Part shown: in pieces, positions 1 to 7,764 of the stretch
Layout of the letters: each line of letters starts with the position of its first letter
Position numbering within the stretch: position 1 is the first letter of the stretch
From: CAVPFA01 sp963703655
Lineage (GTDB): Bacteria > Actinomycetota > Acidimicrobiia > Acidimicrobiales > Bog-793
Reading direction: 5' to 3'
Length of the DNA: 64,000 bases
Assembly (NCBI GenBank): GCA_963703655.1
Contig: CAVPFA010000006.1
Location: 62,001-126,000, forward strand
Program-made: the position numbers and the translations under genes
Notes under the pieces: generated by a model
Databases searched by the model: none
Seen by the model: only the letters and a program-made list of their open reading frames with translations
Told to the model about the DNA's origin: nothing

Positions 1-105
1 TGATTCGGCGCTCCGGCTTACCGCGCTCGTAGCCGTCTGCATCGGCCGCGCCTACTCAACGAGCGCGAGGTGGCAGCGCAGACGAGATGTTCTGTGCTCG
101 CAGCG

Positions 106-804
106 CTATGGCTCCCACACTGCTCCGTCGTGGGCGAAGACAACTCTTCGCGGGTCGAAGGCTTGGAGGCGCTCGATCCATTCGGGGACTGGCGGGAGAT
201 CATCACAGTGACGATCCTGGATGGCGCGCGCAGCAAGGAGGTCGCTGCCGAAAGCAGTCGCCGTGTCATGGCTCTGGCCGGCGATGATCAACGTCCCGTC
301 ACCCCGGAGAACGACCACCGACTGGTGGCCAGCCGTGTGGCCCGGTGTCGGCACGACGAACACGTCGTCCAGAATCTCCGACTCGCCGTCCAAGAGCTCG
401 TAACAGAGCCTACGCACATCAACGAGTTCGGGGAGGGTGTAGTCAGGCGATCTCGCTGCCTCGAGCTCGACTCGCTGGGTGAAGATCGGTCGTCCAACCA
501 GCTCAGGGTTCCCGCCGCAATGATCGAAATGGAGGTGACAGTTCACGACGTGGCGCACGTCCTCGACCGACACTCCTGCGGTCGCCAGCGCCTCGCCCAT
601 CGGTCTGCGGCGCGGTCTGTAATGAGCATCGACGTCCGGATGCGAGCCCATGCCGGTATCGACCAGTACGACGCCTTGCGGATGGAGGATGACGTAACCC
701 AAACAGGGCTCCACTTTCGCCAGCCCGGTTCGGCTCTCCTCGGCGGGCCGGACGAAGTAGCCGAAGTCGACACGGCGCACTGGTAGATCGACCACCGCTT
801 GCAC
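106..804 (-). CDS. MBL-fold metallo-hydrolase, N-acyl-homoserine-lactonase-like
   Basis: The 232-residue protein belongs to the metallo-beta-lactamase superfamily, which uses two metal ions to hydrolyse lactones, thioesters or phosphoesters. The zinc motif HLHFDH is at residues 90-95, followed by the GHTAGH histidines near 156-160 and a late metal-ligand-type histidine in FAHD near 225. The spacing and the N-terminal VDLPVRRVDFGYFVRP style resemble AHL-lactonase-like members, so a cytosolic lactonase is the best guess, but substrate cannot be read from sequence. No signal peptide is visible. The start is GTG at 804. The small gene at 808-1122 ends three bases upstream on the same strand, so the two may be cotranscribed. 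The family is certain; the quorum-quenching role is inference. Confidence 0.85.
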   Translation of the reverse strand: MQAVVDLPVRRVDFGYFVRPAEESRTGLAKVEPCLGYVILHPQGVVLVDTGMGSHPDVDAHYRPRRRPMGEALATAGVSVEDVRHVVNCHLHFDHCGGNPELVGRPIFTQRVELEAARSPDYTLPELVDVRRLCYELLDGESEILDDVFVVPTPGHTAGHQSVVVLRGDGTLIIAGQSHDTATAFGSDLLAARAIQDRHCDDLPPVPEWIERLQAFDPRRVVFAHDGAVWEP

Positions 805-807
805 AGA

Positions 808-1122
808 TTAGGCGGCCCAGCAGCGTGGCGGAGTTTGACCAGAGCGCATCTCGCGACTCCAGCGCCCACCTCGGCGATCTGTCTCGCCGTGATGCTGGAA
901 GGCGCCTTCGGTTGTCGTGCCATGTCGCTGGCAGATCGCTTCGAGCTCCGGCTCGGCGTTGTTGCGCTTCGACGACTCCGCTCGGAGGTCGCAGAGTCGC
1001 AGCGTCTCAAGGTAGTCATCGACGATCTCCTGAATCTCGGCGTCGGCCGCCGTCAGCAGGAGCAGGGCGATCATTTGCCCCCGCAGCGGCTCCAAAGCGG
1101 GCGACCTGAGCGGCTTCCTCAT
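808..1122 (-). CDS. Small hypothetical protein
   Basis: I do not recognise this 104-residue protein. The start chosen is ATG at 1122. Residues about 10-55 look like an amphipathic helical segment (PLRGQMIALLLLTAADAEI, then LETLRLCDL), and the C-terminal half is polar and rich in Arg, Glu and Gly with no clear fold. It ends three bases before the GTG of the metallo-hydrolase on the same strand, which is the main argument that it is translated. The reading frame stays open further upstream to 1299, but that extension is Pro/Arg-rich and looks like antisense noise. It could also be a decayed remnant. Confidence 0.35.
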   Translation of the reverse strand: MRKPLRSPALEPLRGQMIALLLLTAADAEIQEIVDDYLETLRLCDLRAESSKRNNAEPELEAICQRHGTTTEGAFQHHGETDRRGGRWSREMRSGQTPPRCWAA

Positions 1123-1196
1123 CCATGGGCTACGACTCCGACCCGCCCGATAATTCGGCGATCCGTGCGGCTCTGCGTCGTTGCCCAACGGGCTTT

Positions 1197-1477
1197 TCAG
1201 CCAGCGGTTAGAGCGAGTTCCGTCCAGGCCGCTTCCCACGGGGTGCTGACGGTGAAGCGGAGTAGTCGGACGGCGGGGTCGAGGGGTGGATAGAGCCACA
1301 TGTCCCCAATTCCCTCGTGTTCAGGAAACCACCGGCGGGTCGCCGGTACAGCCTGATGCTTTTCGCCGAGGTCGTCGGCCGCCTGGACGGTGAAGGGTCT
1401 GATCGGCGCCGCAACTCCCGTAATGCCCGAACGAGCTGTCCGAGGATCTCGAAGCGCCCGCTCCCGACTGAGCGCAC
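1197..1477 (-). pseudogene. Fragment of a hypothetical protein, frame-shifted
   Basis: The last 65 residues read like real protein, with a segment GDMWLYPPLDPAVRLLRF close to the end that resembles the PPLDPxxRxLR stretch seen in a family of small actinobacterial hypothetical proteins. The plausible N-terminal part (RFEILGQLVRALRELRR) lies in another frame starting near 1477, so an indel around 1385-1410 would be needed to join them. No function can be assigned. It may be a truncated or mis-sequenced copy of the small hypothetical gene type. Confidence 0.35.
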
Positions 1478-1564
1478 TCGGTGCCTGCGGGGGAAGCACG
1501 CTATGGACGGGCGCAGGATCTGGATTCCTCAGAGGATGGATGGCGGTCGCCCGCCCGCCGAGCC

Positions 1565-1581
1565 GTAACGTTCTCGGAACG
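1565..1581 (+). promoter_or_regulatory. 17-bp palindromic element upstream of membrane sensor gene
   Basis: The sequence GTAACGTTCTCGGAACG contains the inverted repeat CGTTC-TCG-GAACG. An identical 17-mer stands before the paralogous gene at 25602-26870, and in both cases exactly 22 bases separate it from the start codon. The spacer between differs, but both spacers carry a TAnnnT hexamer seven bases before the start codon (TAGCGT at 1591-1596 here), compatible with a -10 box and a leaderless transcript. It could be an operator, an alternative-sigma -35 element or both. Confidence 0.55.
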
Positions 1582-1603
1582 CTGCGGGCGTAGCGTTGCG
1601 GCC

Positions 1604-2840
1604 ATGGGTGGAGTTCGACGCACGATCGCCGACGAAACGGCGGTGACGGCCGACGTCCCGCCCTCCAGCTTCTCCTTGGTGTCGCCGACGATCGCTGCCG
1701 CTCTCGGTGCCCTCGTGCTCACGCTGGAGGCTGGCGCCCTGATCCTGGATGGTCTCGCCCGTCACCTGACGATCAGCAACGACGTCCCTCCTGCCTTGCT
1801 TGTCAGCATCTACACGGTGGTGGGTGTCATCGTTGCGCGTCGCCAACCACGCAACGCGGTCGGCTGGGTGTTGATCGCGGCGATCTTGTTGTTCTTGTTC
1901 GGCAACGATCTCAGTTCCTACGCGGTGCTCCATTACCGCGGCGGCCGAGGACTCCCGTTTGCACCTGAGGCAGTGCTGCTGGAGCCGTTGTGGGTCCCTT
2001 CGATCGCCTTGTTCCCGCTGGTCATGCTCCTGTTTCCCGATGGTCGGCTGACGTCGCGGCGTTGGCGCTGGGTCCTGTGGGCCTATGGCGGTCTCGTCGC
2101 GGTTGCGACGGCGTCGCAGTTCGGCCCGACCGTCAGTGCCTACGTCCGCCACGACATCCACCTCGACGCCTCGGGCAACCTCGTGGCGACGACTCACGCG
2201 ACGAGCGGAGCCGGTTCGGTTGCGGCCGCGGTGGTGGTCCTCTCAATCGGGGCGATCTGGGTGTCGTTCATTGCGCACCAGTTCCTCAGTTGGCGGCGAT
2301 CCACGGGCGAGCGCCGCCAACAACTGAAATGGGTCCTGTGCGGCGCTGCGATAGCTCTCGTGGGGGGCGTGCTGGGGAGCGTGTTCAGCACATCTCCGGT
2401 GGGACGAGTGCTCTTTTTCTGCGTCGTCGCTCTGCCGGTCAGCATCGGCGTGGCGATCCTCAAATACCGCCTCTACGAGATCGATCGCCTCATCAGCCGC
2501 ACGCTGTCGTATGCCATCGTCACCGGTGTCGTCGTCGGCGTGTACGTGGGCATCATCACCATCGTGACCAGGGTTCTGGGCTTCACCTCACCCGTCGCCG
2601 TCGCCGCATCGACCCTGGCAGCAGTTGCCCTGTTCAATCCGCTCCGCGTGCGAATTCGAGCGCGTCGTCGATCGTCGCTTCAACCGCGCCCGGTATGACG
2701 CTGAGGCGACCATCGCGAAGTTCACCGCACGGCTACGGGATGCCGTCGATCTCGAAACGGTGCGGAGCGAGCTTCTAGACGTCGTCAACCGGGCGGTCGA
2801 GCCAGCTCACGCTTCAGTGTGGATCAGGCGACGGGAGTAA
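1604..2840 (+). pseudogene. Multi-TM sensor-like membrane protein, one frameshift
   Basis: Restoring one base gives a protein of about 411 residues that matches the intact paralogue at 25602-26870 along its length. The N-terminal part has about eight hydrophobic helices with the conserved RLYEIDRLISRTLSYAIV loop and the VGVYVGIITI helix. The C-terminal tail (DRRFNRARYDAE, then LRDAVDLETV and EPAHASVWIR) is the linker that precedes kinase domains in related actinobacterial sensor kinases, but no kinase domain follows. The frame breaks at CGAATTCGAG (2651-2660): dropping one T of the TT at 2655-2656 restores RIERVVDRRF. I chose ATG 1604 because it matches the paralogue start relative to the first helix. 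Function is unknown, possibly signalling. The break may be a sequencing error because the downstream frame shows no decay. Confidence 0.7.
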
Positions 2841-2926
2841 AGCCGCCAACGTTCGAGGAGCTGGTAGCCGAAGGCGCTTCCGGTAAGGAGCCAGTTTGGG
2901 AGCACCGTACAAAACGCGGCATATCT

Positions 2927-2942
2927 TGTACGATTTAGTACA
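2927..2942. promoter_or_regulatory. Operator-like palindrome at phd start
   Basis: TGTAC-N6-GTACA is a perfect 5-bp inverted repeat whose last base is the A of the antitoxin ATG. A further GTACA half-site is at 2907-2911. Phd/YefM antitoxins normally repress their own operon by binding such palindromes, so this is the likely autoregulatory site. Confidence 0.6.
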
Positions 2943-3190
2943 TGGCCAAGATTGCGATCAGCGAAGCTCGAGAAAAGTTGGCAGAAGCGATTGAACTCGC
3001 CGGCGGCGAGGCGGTCTTCCTCGAGCGCTACGGCAAGCCAGCGGCAGTGCTTTTGAGTCCCGAGCGCTACAACGAGCTGATGGAGGTCTTCGAGGATACG
3101 CAGGACATCGCCTTATTTGACGCTGCTATGGCTGAAGAGGGCGACAACATTCCTTGGGAGCAGGTCAAAATCGATCTCGGCTGGGTGTGA
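2942..3190 (+). CDS. Type II antitoxin, Phd/YefM family
   Basis: The 82-residue protein begins MAKIAISEAREKLAEAIEL, the usual DNA-binding N-terminus of Phd/YefM antitoxins, followed by the typical RYGKPAAVLLSPERY strand-helix segment. The acidic C-terminal part (EDTQDIALFDAAMAEEGD, then IPWEQVKIDLG) would wrap the toxin. It overlaps the RelE toxin gene by four bases (GTGA), so the pair is translationally coupled. It should neutralise the toxin in the cytosol and repress the operon through the palindrome at its start codon. Family assignment is firm from motif and context. Confidence 0.92.
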   Translation: MAKIAISEAREKLAEAIELAGGEAVFLERYGKPAAVLLSPERYNELMEVFEDTQDIALFDAAMAEEGDNIPWEQVKIDLGWV

Positions 3191-3447
3191 GCACCTACCG
3201 CATCGAGCTGCGCCCGGCAGCTGCGAGAGCACTGAGAAAGCTCGATCCGCACATCAGGCCGCGTATCCAAGGCGCGATCTCTCTGCTCTCGCAGGACCCG
3301 CGCCCCCCGGCCTCGCGGCTCTTGGGGGGTCGGCCGGCCTATCGGGTGAGGGTGGGGGACTACCGGATCATCTATACCGTGGCCGACGACGTGCTTCTTG
3401 TTGTGATCGTGACGCTCGGTCACAGGCGAGACGTCTATGAGCGGTGA
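3187..3447 (+). CDS. relE: Type II toxin, RelE/ParE family
   Basis: The 86-residue product, read from GTG 3187 which overlaps the antitoxin stop codon, shows the RelE pattern: YRIELRPAAARALRKLD at the N-terminus, the RLLGGRPAYRVRVGDYRIIYTV core and the C-terminal VTLGHRRDVYER. RelE toxins cleave mRNA on the ribosome, and the conserved basic and aromatic residues of the core and tail are present. A longer in-frame start at 3154 lies inside the antitoxin and is unlikely. ParE-like gyrase activity is the alternative, but the RDVY ending favours RelE. Confidence 0.92.
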   Translation: MSTYRIELRPAAARALRKLDPHIRPRIQGAISLLSQDPRPPASRLLGGRPAYRVRVGDYRIIYTVADDVLLVVIVTLGHRRDVYER

Positions 3448-3826
3448 CCGGGACGCGAGAGTTGGTCGAGGTGAACGGTCGAACCGCGGAATGGAGCGGT
3501 GGCAAGAACACCTCGTCAACAACGGTCGCAGATCCGAGACGTCGGTCCTCCGACACCCTTCCTGACCAGGGACACTGCACGGCCAAGCCACGGCGGTCGT
3601 AGCGTTCAAAGTGATCTATCGCGCGTGAACGTTCGGCGGGTTGTCGATGGGGACAGCTGGTGCTGATCCTTCACTGCTTTCCGGAAAACAGCGCTGTCGT
3701 GCGCTCGCGAAAGTAAGCGCCCGATCCTTTCTTGCCCGCTACGTGTCGCACCGTCCCGGCAGCAGGTGGCGCGCCAGGAACGTCGACCGTCGCGTTGATA
3801 CTGGATGATCTCAACGCGACGAGGCG
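3448..3826. other. Intergenic region without a supported gene
   Basis: This 379-base gap lies between the convergent RelE and nucleotidyltransferase genes. The open frames crossing it are Arg/Ser-rich, lack ribosome binding sites and look like antisense or random frames. I see no clear terminator hairpin, RNA gene or repeat. Confidence 0.5.
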
Positions 3827-4573
3827 CTATGTCGAAGTCAAGTTCGTCAACCGTTGCTCCATACGTTCGCTGAGCACGCCGGCCCCCTCAGCTGCATCTC
3901 GCAGGAGATTCACCGCCGCCTTGAGTGCGCGGAGGAGGTCCTCGCGCTCGACACGTCCCACGAGCGTCTCGTCAAAGCGGTGGAGGAGATCGGCAGGCAG
4001 GAGGTCCACTGTCCGGCCGTGCCAAGCGCTGAGGCCCTGTCCGACACATGCGAGAGAGAGGGCGTGGTGGCGCGTCTCGGAAAGCCAGTACTCCCCAAGC
4101 CAGAAACGCTCTCGCTCGATTGCGAAGCGAGCCCGCAGTGCGTGGTGAACGGCGAGGCCGATGAGCTCACGTGGGTCGGGCTGGCCCGTCCATGGCTTCT
4201 CGACGGCGTCGCCGAAGAGGAGTCGAAAGCGAGGTCCGGTGGCGCCGAAGTCGAACTCGGGGCTGAAGGAGAGGTCCACTTGGAGGTTCCCCGGGAGGAG
4301 GAACACTCGGTAGACGGTGCTGCCGACCGAGAGGTCGAAGAGATCGACGCCGTCCATTTCGTGGCGTACCGCCTCGGTCCAGTCGGCGAGGACTCCCTTG
4401 ACGGGCACGCCGGACCGTACGCCGAATGTAAGGTCGATGTCGGAAAACTGGTCGACTCTCCCTTCGGCCTCCGAGCCGACAACGGCAGCGGCAACGAGGC
4501 GGAGATCCGCTTCGGCCCGTGCGAGCAGCGCACGTCGCACCCGCTCGCGATCTTCGGGACTGAAGAGCACCAC
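3827..4573 (-). CDS. Nucleotidyltransferase-domain protein
   Basis: The 248-residue protein has the polymerase-beta-type nucleotidyltransferase signature VVGSEAEGRVDQFSDIDLTF at about residues 31-50: the GS motif and the two metal-binding aspartates of SDIDL. This fold transfers a nucleotide to a drug, protein or RNA. The rest (REFRLLFGDAVEKPW-like strand and a helical C-terminal half with HHALRARFAIERERFWLGEYW) resembles aminoglycoside-adenylyltransferase-like and stand-alone NTase proteins in which the C-terminal helical bundle holds the substrate. The start is GTG 4573; a second GTG follows directly. No antitoxin partner (HEPN or MNT type) is adjacent, so a role in resistance or RNA or protein modification cannot be separated. 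Confidence 0.75.
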   Translation of the reverse strand: MVLFSPEDRERVRRALLARAEADLRLVAAAVVGSEAEGRVDQFSDIDLTFGVRSGVPVKGVLADWTEAVRHEMDGVDLFDLSVGSTVYRVFLLPGNLQVDLSFSPEFDFGATGPRFRLLFGDAVEKPWTGQPDPRELIGLAVHHALRARFAIERERFWLGEYWLSETRHHALSLACVGQGLSAWHGRTVDLLPADLLHRFDETLVGRVEREDLLRALKAAVNLLRDAAEGAGVLSERMEQRLTNLTST

Positions 4574-4594
4574 GGGTCTCGACGCTACCGCTCA

Positions 4595-4825
4595 ATGTTG
4601 CTTTCGTTCTGGAAGGCGTCGTGCAAGGCACAACTTGCGAAAGTGACCCGGCGGTTCGCCGAGGAACGGTACCGCGACAGCGGAACGTGGCGAAGCGTTG
4701 AACGCACCGTGGATCGAGACCAGAACCGCTACCACGGGCGCATTGTCGATGATGAAGTCAACGTCATTCGAGAAGTCGACGAGCCGCTGGATCTGCACCA
4801 AGGCCACGGCTACGCGAAGACCTAA
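4595..4825 (+). CDS. Small conserved-looking hypothetical protein
   Basis: The 76-residue frame from ATG 4595 ends NVIREVDEPLDLHQGHGYAKT. The pattern DEPLxxHxGHGxA at the end, preceded by RDQNRYHGRIVD, resembles a small hypothetical family of high-GC bacteria in which a statement of the form V(I/L)R(E/D)VDEPL..HQGHG is typical. No function is known to me. It lies divergently from the nucleotidyltransferase gene, 21 bases away. The N-terminal 20 residues are less convincing and the true start may differ. No gene is visible from 4826 to 5106. Confidence 0.45.
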   Translation: MLLSFWKASCKAQLAKVTRRFAEERYRDSGTWRSVERTVDRDQNRYHGRIVDDEVNVIREVDEPLDLHQGHGYAKT

Positions 4826-5106
4826 GCCATTGCGAACCCGTTGTGGGTGAGTCGGACAGCACTTACCGACGCTGTAGCTCCCTCCTTGCCTGCGCGAGCT
4901 GAACGGGATCGCGAAAGCCCATTCACGGCTGACACTGAGGTCGCTCGCTGTCGGTCGCCATGGCCGCTCCTGGCAGCACTGAGGTCGCGACTCTCCGAGA
5001 ATCTCGGTCAGCAGACGGCTTACGCTTCTGTTCGCTGACTCAGGTCGACACGCGAAGCCAAGAGAGCCTTGCACTTCCAAGACGGCGTCACCGAGGGGGA
5101 AGAAAG

Positions 5107-5967
5107 ATGAGACGAGCCAACTGCAACAACGACGAGATGGCAGGCGGGACAGAGGAGCGCGACGAGGCGGACCCTCCAGGAGCCTTGACGACCCGGAGGG
5201 CCGTCATCGTCGGGGCTGCCGCCGGCCTTGCCGGCCTCGTGGCCGACTCGGTAATGTCCGCCCGGCCGGCGGGCGCCGCCAACGGCGACGCTGTGCTGCT
5301 CGGGAGTGCGAACTACGCGAGCGAGACTACGTCGGTCAGTACCACGCTCGGCCCTGGCCTCACCGTGAACACCAGCGACTACGCGGCCGGCGTCCTCGCT
5401 GCGGGCAAGGTGGCCGGCGTCGCCGGCACCGGCTATAACGGCGTCGTCGGTACTGGCGGCACCCACGGCGTCTACGGCACCGGCGAATACGGCGTCTACG
5501 GCATTTCCAGTTCTAGCGGCGGCTACGGGGTCTATGGGTACTCTGTCCACGGCACCGGCGTCGAGGGTCAAACCAATGCCAAAGGCCAGAGCGGCGTCTC
5601 GGGTATCGACCTCAGCACGCACGGCGGTCACGGCACCTATGGGCGCTCCACGCACGGAACTGGCGCTTACGGACACAGCGACACGGGCACCGGCGTCTAC
5701 GCGGGGAGCACCTCAGGACACGCCCTCAAGGTCGTGGGCAAGGTGGCCTTTTCGAGGAGTGGACGCTCGACGGTCGCTGCGGAGAACACGAGCGTCGTTG
5801 TCACCTTGGCTGGTGTCACGGCTTCCTCCATGATCCTCGCCACGCTGCAGAGCGATGCCGGCGCGATAGCGGTGGCCAACGCCGTCCCGGGAGCAGGGTC
5901 CTTCACAATCAACCTGACGGCGGCTCCGTCGAGCGCCGTGAAGGTCGCCTGGTTCGTCATCGGGTAG
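5107..5967 (+). CDS. Tat-type exported Gly/Tyr-repeat protein
   Basis: From ATG 5107, which follows a GAGGGGGAAGAAAG ribosome binding region, the 286-residue product has a short polar head, a twin-arginine-type signal (TTRRAVIVGAAAGLAGL, residues about 28-45) and an Ala-rich cleavage region. Residues about 100-200 are short repeats around GVYG, GTG and GVYGYS, of the kind that form a beta-solenoid. The last 85 residues form a separate all-beta-looking domain (SRSGRSTVAAENTSVVVTLA, and at the end VKVAWFVIG). Proteins of this build are common in soil actinobacteria and are thought to be surface or secreted, but the function is unknown. It stands alone with its own ribosome binding site. Confidence 0.75.
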   Translation: MRRANCNNDEMAGGTEERDEADPPGALTTRRAVIVGAAAGLAGLVADSVMSARPAGAANGDAVLLGSANYASETTSVSTTLGPGLTVNTSDYAAGVLAAGKVAGVAGTGYNGVVGTGGTHGVYGTGEYGVYGISSSSGGYGVYGYSVHGTGVEGQTNAKGQSGVSGIDLSTHGGHGTYGRSTHGTGAYGHSDTGTGVYAGSTSGHALKVVGKVAFSRSGRSTVAAENTSVVVTLAGVTASSMILATLQSDAGAIAVANAVPGAGSFTINLTAAPSSAVKVAWFVIG

Positions 5968-6189
5968 GCACGAGCAGCGGTTGGGCGCTCGCCGGACAGG
6001 CGCGCACGTTCGCCCATGTGGCGCCGAGACCGTGGTGTACTGGTCACGGGCACGCAGGATGCGGCGCGACCCACCAAAGGTTCGAGATGAGTCGACAACT
6101 CGGAAATGGGCGAACGCGCCCCGGGACGTGTGCGGTCGAGTACCGCCTCAGCCGTTTGGGGAGTCCGGTATGGAGGACGTGAGGGTCGG

Positions 6190-7167
6190 ATGAAGGCGAT
6201 TGTGCAGGATGTCTACGGATCGGCCGATACCTTGCGATTGCTAGACATCGACATGCCGGTAATCGGAGACGACGAGGTCCTGGTGAGAGTGCGGGCGGCC
6301 GGTGTTGACCCCGGGGTATGGCACCTCATGACCGGTCGTCCGTACCTCGTACGGCTCATGGGGAGTGGCTTGCGTCGCCCGAAGGTTCGGGTGAAAGGCC
6401 GCGACGTCTCGGGCGTTGTTGAGAGTGTGGGCAGCCGTGTGACCCGGTTTCATCCAGGCGACGAGGTATACGGCGTGACCAAGGCCGGCTCGTTCGCCGA
6501 ATACGCGCGTTCTCGAGTGAGCGATCTTGCCCGAAAGCCCGCAAATCTGACCTTCGAGCAGGCTGCGGCGGTGCCTCTGTCGGGCATGACCGCGTTGCAG
6601 GGTCTGCGGAACGTCGGAGGCGTGCAGCCAGGCCAGCGCGTCCTCGTCATCGGCGCGGCCGGTGGTGTTGGCTCCTTCGCCGTCCAACTGGCCCACGTCT
6701 TTGGCGCCCACGTAACAGGCATGTGCAGTACCTCCAAGATCGACCTGGTCCGGTCCATCGGTGCCGACGACGTGATTGACTACAGCCAGAAGGAGGTCGA
6801 CGAGAGCGGCGGGCGGTTTGATCTAATCCTCGACACCGCCGGGCGACGTCCCCTTTCCCTGCTCCGCCGGGCCCTCACTTCGCACGGAACCCTGGCGATC
6901 GTCGGCGGCGAAGGAGGCGGCCGATGGTTCGGCGGTTTCGGCCGCCAGATTTTCCGAGCGCCCGCTCAGTCGGCGTTCTCGCACCAGCGAATGCGAGCGG
7001 TGGTGGCGAAGGAGCGCACCGAAGACCTGGAGTTCCTGACGACGCTGATTGAGGAAGGGAAGGTCACACCAGTCATCGACCGGACCCTCCCGCTGAGCGA
7101 GGCGCCCGACGCCATTCGGTACTTGGCCGAGGGTCACCCTGGCGGCAAAGTTGTCGTCGCGGTCTAG
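6190..7167 (+). CDS. NAD(P)-dependent medium-chain alcohol dehydrogenase / quinone oxidoreductase
   Basis: The 325-residue protein starts at ATG 6190 (MKAIVQDVYGSADTL) after GAGGGTCGG. It has the GroES-like N-terminal domain with GRDVSGVVESVGSRVTRFHPGDEVYG and the Rossmann motif VLVIGAAGGVGSFAVQLA around residue 150, typical of zinc-free quinone oxidoreductases (QOR, MDR superfamily). No catalytic zinc cysteine or structural zinc cluster is visible. It would reduce quinones or enones with NADPH in the cytosol. Neighbouring genes give no pathway. Upstream in-frame codons to 6106 look non-coding. Confidence 0.9.
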   Translation: MKAIVQDVYGSADTLRLLDIDMPVIGDDEVLVRVRAAGVDPGVWHLMTGRPYLVRLMGSGLRRPKVRVKGRDVSGVVESVGSRVTRFHPGDEVYGVTKAGSFAEYARSRVSDLARKPANLTFEQAAAVPLSGMTALQGLRNVGGVQPGQRVLVIGAAGGVGSFAVQLAHVFGAHVTGMCSTSKIDLVRSIGADDVIDYSQKEVDESGGRFDLILDTAGRRPLSLLRRALTSHGTLAIVGGEGGGRWFGGFGRQIFRAPAQSAFSHQRMRAVVAKERTEDLEFLTTLIEEGKVTPVIDRTLPLSEAPDAIRYLAEGHPGGKVVVAV

Positions 7168-7764
7168 CGACCCATCGACGCGATCACGGGCGAACTCCAA
7201 TTGGCGGTCCGACCATCGGTTCGACCCTTCACTATCCGAGGACATATATTATAATGTTAGATGGAACTCGGATGAGGGGGTCAGGAATGGGCTCGAAACT
7301 CGAAGCGCACAACTACGGTCCTGAAGGAGCGTTGGATGTCAAGAGCCTTCGGCGAAGCCGAAGACCGCTTTCTCCTGCGGTAATGCAGTCTGGTGTTTGT
7401 TTGCGGGCGTGCGTGTCCAAGTCCCGCTTGTCTCGGGTCGGGAAAGGGCAGTCAAGGCCGGCCTCTGCCCGCCCGCAGGGGAAGCCTTGAGTGTCCGGTG
7501 CTCAGTTGTTGTCAACCACGATGGGGATGGACCACCGACAGGTGGTCCTGGTCGCCTCTTTGTGGTCGAACACAGCGGACCTCACCATTGCTGCAGACAA
7601 CTGCAAGGGCAATCCGATTCGGATGCACAGACATTCCTTCGTTCCGCTAAGGCGCATGGTGTGTTTCGGCCACAGCCAAGTGGGCTCATTCAGTTCGCCG
7701 GCCTCGCCGGAGGTGGGGGGCCACGTCGTTCGCCGAGCTCGCACCGTGGCTGTGTCCGAACCGT
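7168..7764. other. Non-coding flank of the IS110 element
   Basis: About 600 bases without a convincing gene; frames crossing it are Ser/Arg-rich and lack known motifs. It begins with an unusually AT-rich patch (7244-7255). Because IS1111-type members of the IS110 family carry their guide (bridge) RNA downstream of the transposase, part of this stretch could be element DNA, but I cannot delimit it. Confidence 0.4.
7244..7255. promoter_or_regulatory. AT-only patch with TATAAT on both strands
   Basis: Twelve consecutive A/T bases (ATATATTATAAT) in high-GC DNA give a perfect TATAAT on the plus strand at 7250-7255 and another on the minus strand. No convincing -35 box is placed 16-18 bases away on the plus strand. 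A promoter for an unseen transcript is possible. Confidence 0.3.

Noticed and set aside
3448..3826. Plus-strand frame 3732-4148 as a gene
   Set aside because: Ser/Arg-rich and antisense of the nucleotidyltransferase.
4592..5080. 162-codon minus-strand frame
   Set aside because: No recognisable segment, no ribosome binding site, and it overlaps the small plus-strand gene with a conserved-looking ending.
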